Below, one piece after another: positions 60,852 to 63,796 of a stretch of DNA of 63,796 bases. Within the stretch, counting starts at the first letter, position 1. Each line of letters begins with the position of its first letter. The DNA lies in assembly GCA_050736615.1 (NCBI GenBank), contig JBOHWL010000111.1:1-63796 (forward strand), in the 5' to 3' direction. Below the pieces are notes generated by a model. That model searched no databases, was not told the DNA's origin, and saw only the letters and a list, made by a program, of their open reading frames with translations. This stretch comes from JBOHWJ01 sp050736615 (GTDB lineage Bacteria; Desulfobacterota; Binatia; Binatales; Binataceae). The position numbers and the translations under genes are program-made.

Positions 60852-61655
60852 ATGAGGGTGTGCCGAATCCCGCTGATTCTCTGTCTGGTCCTCGTGCTGT
60901 CCGCATGTGGTGGCAAGGCGATGCATCTTGCCAATCGCGGCCAGGTCCTCGTCGAGGTTGCCAACGTCGGTTATGATCAGGAAAGCGGCGCTCATTACGT
61001 GCTGCTGGAAGATCGTGCGAAGGGGCGCAGTCTGCCAATCATGATTGGTGAAGACGAGGCGCGCGCGATCATGTTCGAGCTGCACGGCATCAAGCCCGAA
61101 CGGCCGCTTACTTATCAGCTTCTGCAAAAGGTCATCCACGCCACCGGCAATCATCTCGATCGTGTCGTGATTGCAAACGTTCACGATGAGGTCTATTTCG
61201 CCCGCATCGTTCTTGACCAGGGCCGCTACGTAATCGATAGCCGTCCGAGTGACGCGATCGCGCTTGCGATCGGCCTCAAAGCGCCGATTTTTGTTTCCGA
61301 CCGGCTCTTCCAGGCCGACGCCGCGACCGCGAGTGCGCCTGACACGCAGCCGACCGCCTCGGGCCTGGGTCTCACGGTTCAGGAACTGAGTCCCGCATTG
61401 GCGGAGTACTTCGGCGTGCCGCCGCGCAGCGGCGTGGTGGTGGCGGATCTTGATTCAAAGGCGGCCAGGGCTGGAATTTCCCGCGGCGACATCATCATCC
61501 GCGTCGGGCCGAGGCAGGTGACTACGCCGCGGGAGTTCGGCGCGATCGCGGCGGCGCAACGGACGGCTACCGTGACCTTAACGGTCCGCCACGGCAAGAA
61601 TATGCGCGAGATCACGCTCGAGCATGGGAGCTTGCCGGCGATACCGGCGTTATGA
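60852..61655 (+). CDS. Lipoprotein: bifunctional-nuclease (DUF151) domain plus PDZ domain
   Basis: A 267-residue protein. The N-terminus is a lipoprotein signal (LCLVLVLSACGG with lipobox LSAC). Residues about 30-150 are a bifunctional nuclease domain (YVLLEDRAKGRSLPIMIGEDEA, RPLTYQLLQKVIHATG, YVIDSRPSDAIALAIGLKAPIFV). Residues 170-255 form a PDZ domain (YFGVPPRSGVVVADLDSKAARAGISRGDIIIRVG). Cytoplasmic versions of this nuclease domain are common; one exported as a lipoprotein and joined to PDZ is unusual. It lies 49 bases after rlmE. Confidence 0.82.
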   Translation: MRVCRIPLILCLVLVLSACGGKAMHLANRGQVLVEVANVGYDQESGAHYVLLEDRAKGRSLPIMIGEDEARAIMFELHGIKPERPLTYQLLQKVIHATGNHLDRVVIANVHDEVYFARIVLDQGRYVIDSRPSDAIALAIGLKAPIFVSDRLFQADAATASAPDTQPTASGLGLTVQELSPALAEYFGVPPRSGVVVADLDSKAARAGISRGDIIIRVGPRQVTTPREFGAIAAAQRTATVTLTVRHGKNMREITLEHGSLPAIPAL

Positions 61656-61662
61656 AGGCCGC

Positions 61663-63372
61663 TCAGCGCCGGATCAGCAAACTACGCAAGAAACGCGGAT
61701 CGATCGATTCAGCCGGGTCGAGCTCGGCGAAGTCTTCCTCCAGCACGTTGAGGCAAGAATTCACGAAATCCGCGCAGCGCTTGCGTAGTGCCGGACCCAG
61801 CCGCACTTCCAGTAACGCTGACGTCCGTTGATGAAATTCCCCGTTCAGGCGCGCCGGCGGACCATTCTGTGTCATCAGAAGCGTGCGCACGCGACCCAGG
61901 AGTCGTGGCTCGATCGGTTCTATCGATAGGCTGCCTTCCAGCGTTTGGCGCACCAGCGCGGTCAACAATATTTGACTGAGTTGAATCTGATATCCGGCGA
62001 TGTGGGCGCGAAAGGGCGCGGCGGCGATATCCAAGCCAAGCAAACCGGCGAACAACTCGGGCACCGCCTCGAGCCGCTCGAGCATCGCATAGCCCAAGTG
62101 AAGGTCGGCCATCGTGCGGAACGCGCGCATCAGAACCGCGCCACCACCGTCCAATCCGGCATGGAACAGTGGCTGACGCCGCAGAAACCCGCTGAGCGCC
62201 TCGCGATAAGGCGAATCGAGATAGGGTACTTCAGGCGCCTCCTCAGACGCGAGTCCAAATTTGCTCTGGACCAACTCGGCACGCTTGCGCAGATCGATCG
62301 TGAGGCTCACGCCGAGGCGAAATAAGAGCATTAGAGGTGTCTCGCGCAAATGGCCGATTGCGGATGCGAGCTCACCGCCCGCCAGATGCTCGAGCGCAAG
62401 ATTGAGATAATCGTGCGTCATCGCGACCGCGACGCGCACCGCTTCGAGATCGCCAAAGTCCACCGCCCTGGCCACCAACACGCGATTGGCTACCAAGGCC
62501 ATCTCGCTGCGCAACTGCCGCTTACCTTGCGCGGCAAATCCGGCGGTCAGGGCGGCGTTGAAGAGTGAATTATCCGCACCCTGCGGCACTGGTGAGACTT
62601 CGGGCGGCAGAAATTCAGCTTCTTCCAGAACGTCACGCATCGGCGGCGGATATTGTCGGCGCAATTCGGCGAAATTGCGCGGGCTCAAATAGGCGAAGAC
62701 GCTCTGCGATTCGAAAAAATCGGGAAAGCCACGGTCCGCCAGCCGTGACCTGCGGAATTGATAAGCCTGTTCTTCCAGTTCGACCACGACGCCCCAATAG
62801 ATTTCCTCCATCAAGGCGGCGAAATAGTTGTAGTCGCGCTCGAACGCCTCCTCGATGAATTCCAGCAGATACGCCTGGATGGCGTCGTGGCGAATGAACT
62901 CGATGAGGTAATGCTCGTCGAATTGAACGAAACTATCCGACGGCATATCCGAGAATTCCTGCGGCTCATCGATCCTGTGAACTTTGATGTATTGGCGCAG
63001 GAGCAGCGAGACCAGCTCGAGATCGAGTTCCATCAGCGCCTCGGCCATGCGCTCGCGCCCGGCTTCGGCGAGCGCCTCGATCCATTCGCGCATCCGCGTC
63101 AGGTTGGGACGATCTTTATCCCAGCAGTCGAGGTCGAACAGCCATTTTATCTGTTCGGGGATCGCGAGGCTCAAAAGATCGCCGGCGTCAGCGCTGCCAA
63201 TCTCCTTGAGCGTGTAAAAAAGCGTTTCGGGCGCGAATGAACGAACGAGCCGCTCCGCTTCCGGGGCGGACAGGATGAGGTCACGTTTCTGACGTGCGGG
63301 TAGCCCGTAAAGGAACTCCAGCTTTTCCTGGAAGGGCAGGTTGAGAAATTGTTCTTGCCTCGAATCGGCCAT
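61663..63372 (-). CDS. DUF6178 family protein
   Basis: A 569-residue soluble, mainly helical protein of unknown function. Features include QFLNLPFQEKLEFLYGLPARQKRDLI near the start, FDEHYLIEFIRHDAIQAYLLEFIEE, DYNYFAALMEEIYWGVVVELEEQAYQFRRSRL in the middle and RTLLMTQNGPPARLNGEF late in the chain; the pieces are landmarks. DUF6178 proteins are found in deltaproteobacterial-type genomes, which helps place the organism. ATG 63372 is preferred over a longer leader. It is divergent from thiD. Confidence 0.75.
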   Translation of the reverse strand: MADSRQEQFLNLPFQEKLEFLYGLPARQKRDLILSAPEAERLVRSFAPETLFYTLKEIGSADAGDLLSLAIPEQIKWLFDLDCWDKDRPNLTRMREWIEALAEAGRERMAEALMELDLELVSLLLRQYIKVHRIDEPQEFSDMPSDSFVQFDEHYLIEFIRHDAIQAYLLEFIEEAFERDYNYFAALMEEIYWGVVVELEEQAYQFRRSRLADRGFPDFFESQSVFAYLSPRNFAELRRQYPPPMRDVLEEAEFLPPEVSPVPQGADNSLFNAALTAGFAAQGKRQLRSEMALVANRVLVARAVDFGDLEAVRVAVAMTHDYLNLALEHLAGGELASAIGHLRETPLMLLFRLGVSLTIDLRKRAELVQSKFGLASEEAPEVPYLDSPYREALSGFLRRQPLFHAGLDGGGAVLMRAFRTMADLHLGYAMLERLEAVPELFAGLLGLDIAAAPFRAHIAGYQIQLSQILLTALVRQTLEGSLSIEPIEPRLLGRVRTLLMTQNGPPARLNGEFHQRTSALLEVRLGPALRKRCADFVNSCLNVLEEDFAELDPAESIDPRFLRSLLIRR

Positions 63373-63517
63373 ATGGCATCGCTGAGCGGTCCATCTAGTT
63401 TCGCAAGATACCCTTCCGCTTGCGTGCCGATCAAGGTGGTTCAACAAACCCGGCGTAAGATCGGCCGTGGGCATCAGAGCGGCATTTCGCTCGTATGCTA
63501 TTTTAGCGGAAAGCTCG

Positions 63518-63796
63518 ATGCATGAGGCGAGGACAAAGGTTGGCCGGCGGCGTGTCGCAATGACTATCGCGGGCAGCGATCCCGGCGGAGGGGCCGGCTT
63601 TCAGGCCGACCTCAAGACTTTCGCCGCTTTTGGGGTTCACGGCTATTCCGTGATCACGGCGGTGATCGCTCAGAACAGTGCGCGAGTCGAGCACGTCCAT
63701 GCGCTTGAAGCCGGCCAGGTTACGGAACAGATCCAGGCGTTGCTCAGGGAGCGGCGTCCGGAGGCACTCAAGACTGGCGCGCTCGCGAGCGCGTCG
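63518..63796 (+). CDS. thiD: Hydroxymethylpyrimidine/phosphomethylpyrimidine kinase, N-terminal part
   Basis: The first 93 codons of a gene cut by the right edge. MTIAGSDPGGGAGFQADLKT and FAAFGVHGYSVITAVIAQN are the ribokinase-like signature of ThiD (N-terminal residue region 15-55), and LKTGALAS follows. ThiD phosphorylates HMP and HMP-phosphate in thiamine synthesis. ATG 63518 starts the frame, 145 bases from the divergent DUF6178 gene. Confidence 0.88.
   Translation, partial: MHEARTKVGRRRVAMTIAGSDPGGGAGFQADLKTFAAFGVHGYSVITAVIAQNSARVEHVHALEAGQVTEQIQALLRERRPEALKTGALASAS

Noticed and set aside
1..63796. tRNA, rRNA or CRISPR arrays
   Set aside because: No cloverleaf, rRNA-like block or regularly spaced repeat array was seen; the repeats found are palindromic and irregularly spaced.

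Overview
The window is a GC-rich bacterial chromosome segment. Genes are densely packed and mostly in short runs of one strand. There is a sugar-polymer export locus of the Wzm/Wzt type, a TolC-family outer-membrane protein and lipoproteins, so the cell is Gram-negative. The mix of a class III PHA synthase, several acyl-CoA dehydrogenase/crotonase/LLM-flavin genes and a DUF6178 protein suggests a deltaproteobacterial or Binatota/Desulfobacterota-like uncultured lineage. This placement is inference, because no rRNA or other marker gene settles it.

Region 1 (3-17709) is a surface polysaccharide locus. It holds the end of an O-antigen ligase/polymerase, a Wzm permease and Wzt ATPase with a C-terminal glycan-binding domain, seven GT4-type glycosyltransferases, one FkbM and three other class I methyltransferases (one frameshifted), the remnant of a GT2 gene, a CDP-paratose/tyvelose 2-epimerase-like enzyme and a membrane-anchored SGNH hydrolase. 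Together they look like synthesis, methyl/acyl decoration and ABC export of a heteropolysaccharide. The stretch 4499-6166 is decaying (repeat, pseudogene, frameshift).

Region 2 (17835-31764) is lipid and small-molecule metabolism: an acyl-CoA dehydrogenase, a UPF0175-GloA fused frame, a zinc alcohol dehydrogenase, alpha/beta hydrolases, an LLM oxidoreductase, a crotonase, an aldo/keto reductase and a histidine phosphatase. At its centre is a polyhydroxyalkanoate module: a Crp/Fnr-type regulator divergent from a phaE-like gene and phaC, followed by a phasin-like gene. The same palindrome, TGTCGC-N4-GCGACA, lies in front of both PHA transcription units.

Region 3 (32088-49987) carries a TolC-like protein, RidA, a hybrid histidine kinase with a separate Hpt protein, an ECF sigma/anti-sigma/secreted protein set behind polA, a GldA/GldF/GldG/DUF4340 ABC operon, AcpS, a three-cysteine ferredoxin and a GNAT enzyme. 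Region 4 (50031-63796) has a DDAH-like amidinohydrolase, an ABM monooxygenase, an acyl-CoA dehydrogenase, an SDR, UDP-glucuronate decarboxylase and a DegT aminotransferase (nucleotide-sugar supply), an L,D-transpeptidase, a UvrD/PcrA helicase, RlmE, a lipoprotein joining a bifunctional-nuclease domain to a PDZ domain, DUF6178 and the start of thiD.

A dispersed palindromic repeat of about 150-280 bp with near-identical terminal inverted repeats occurs at least five times between genes (2732, 4522, 19934, 48884, 56553). There are degenerate or partial copies elsewhere, one of them in frame inside the helicase gene. With the PHA palindrome, this is the most unusual feature of the window.
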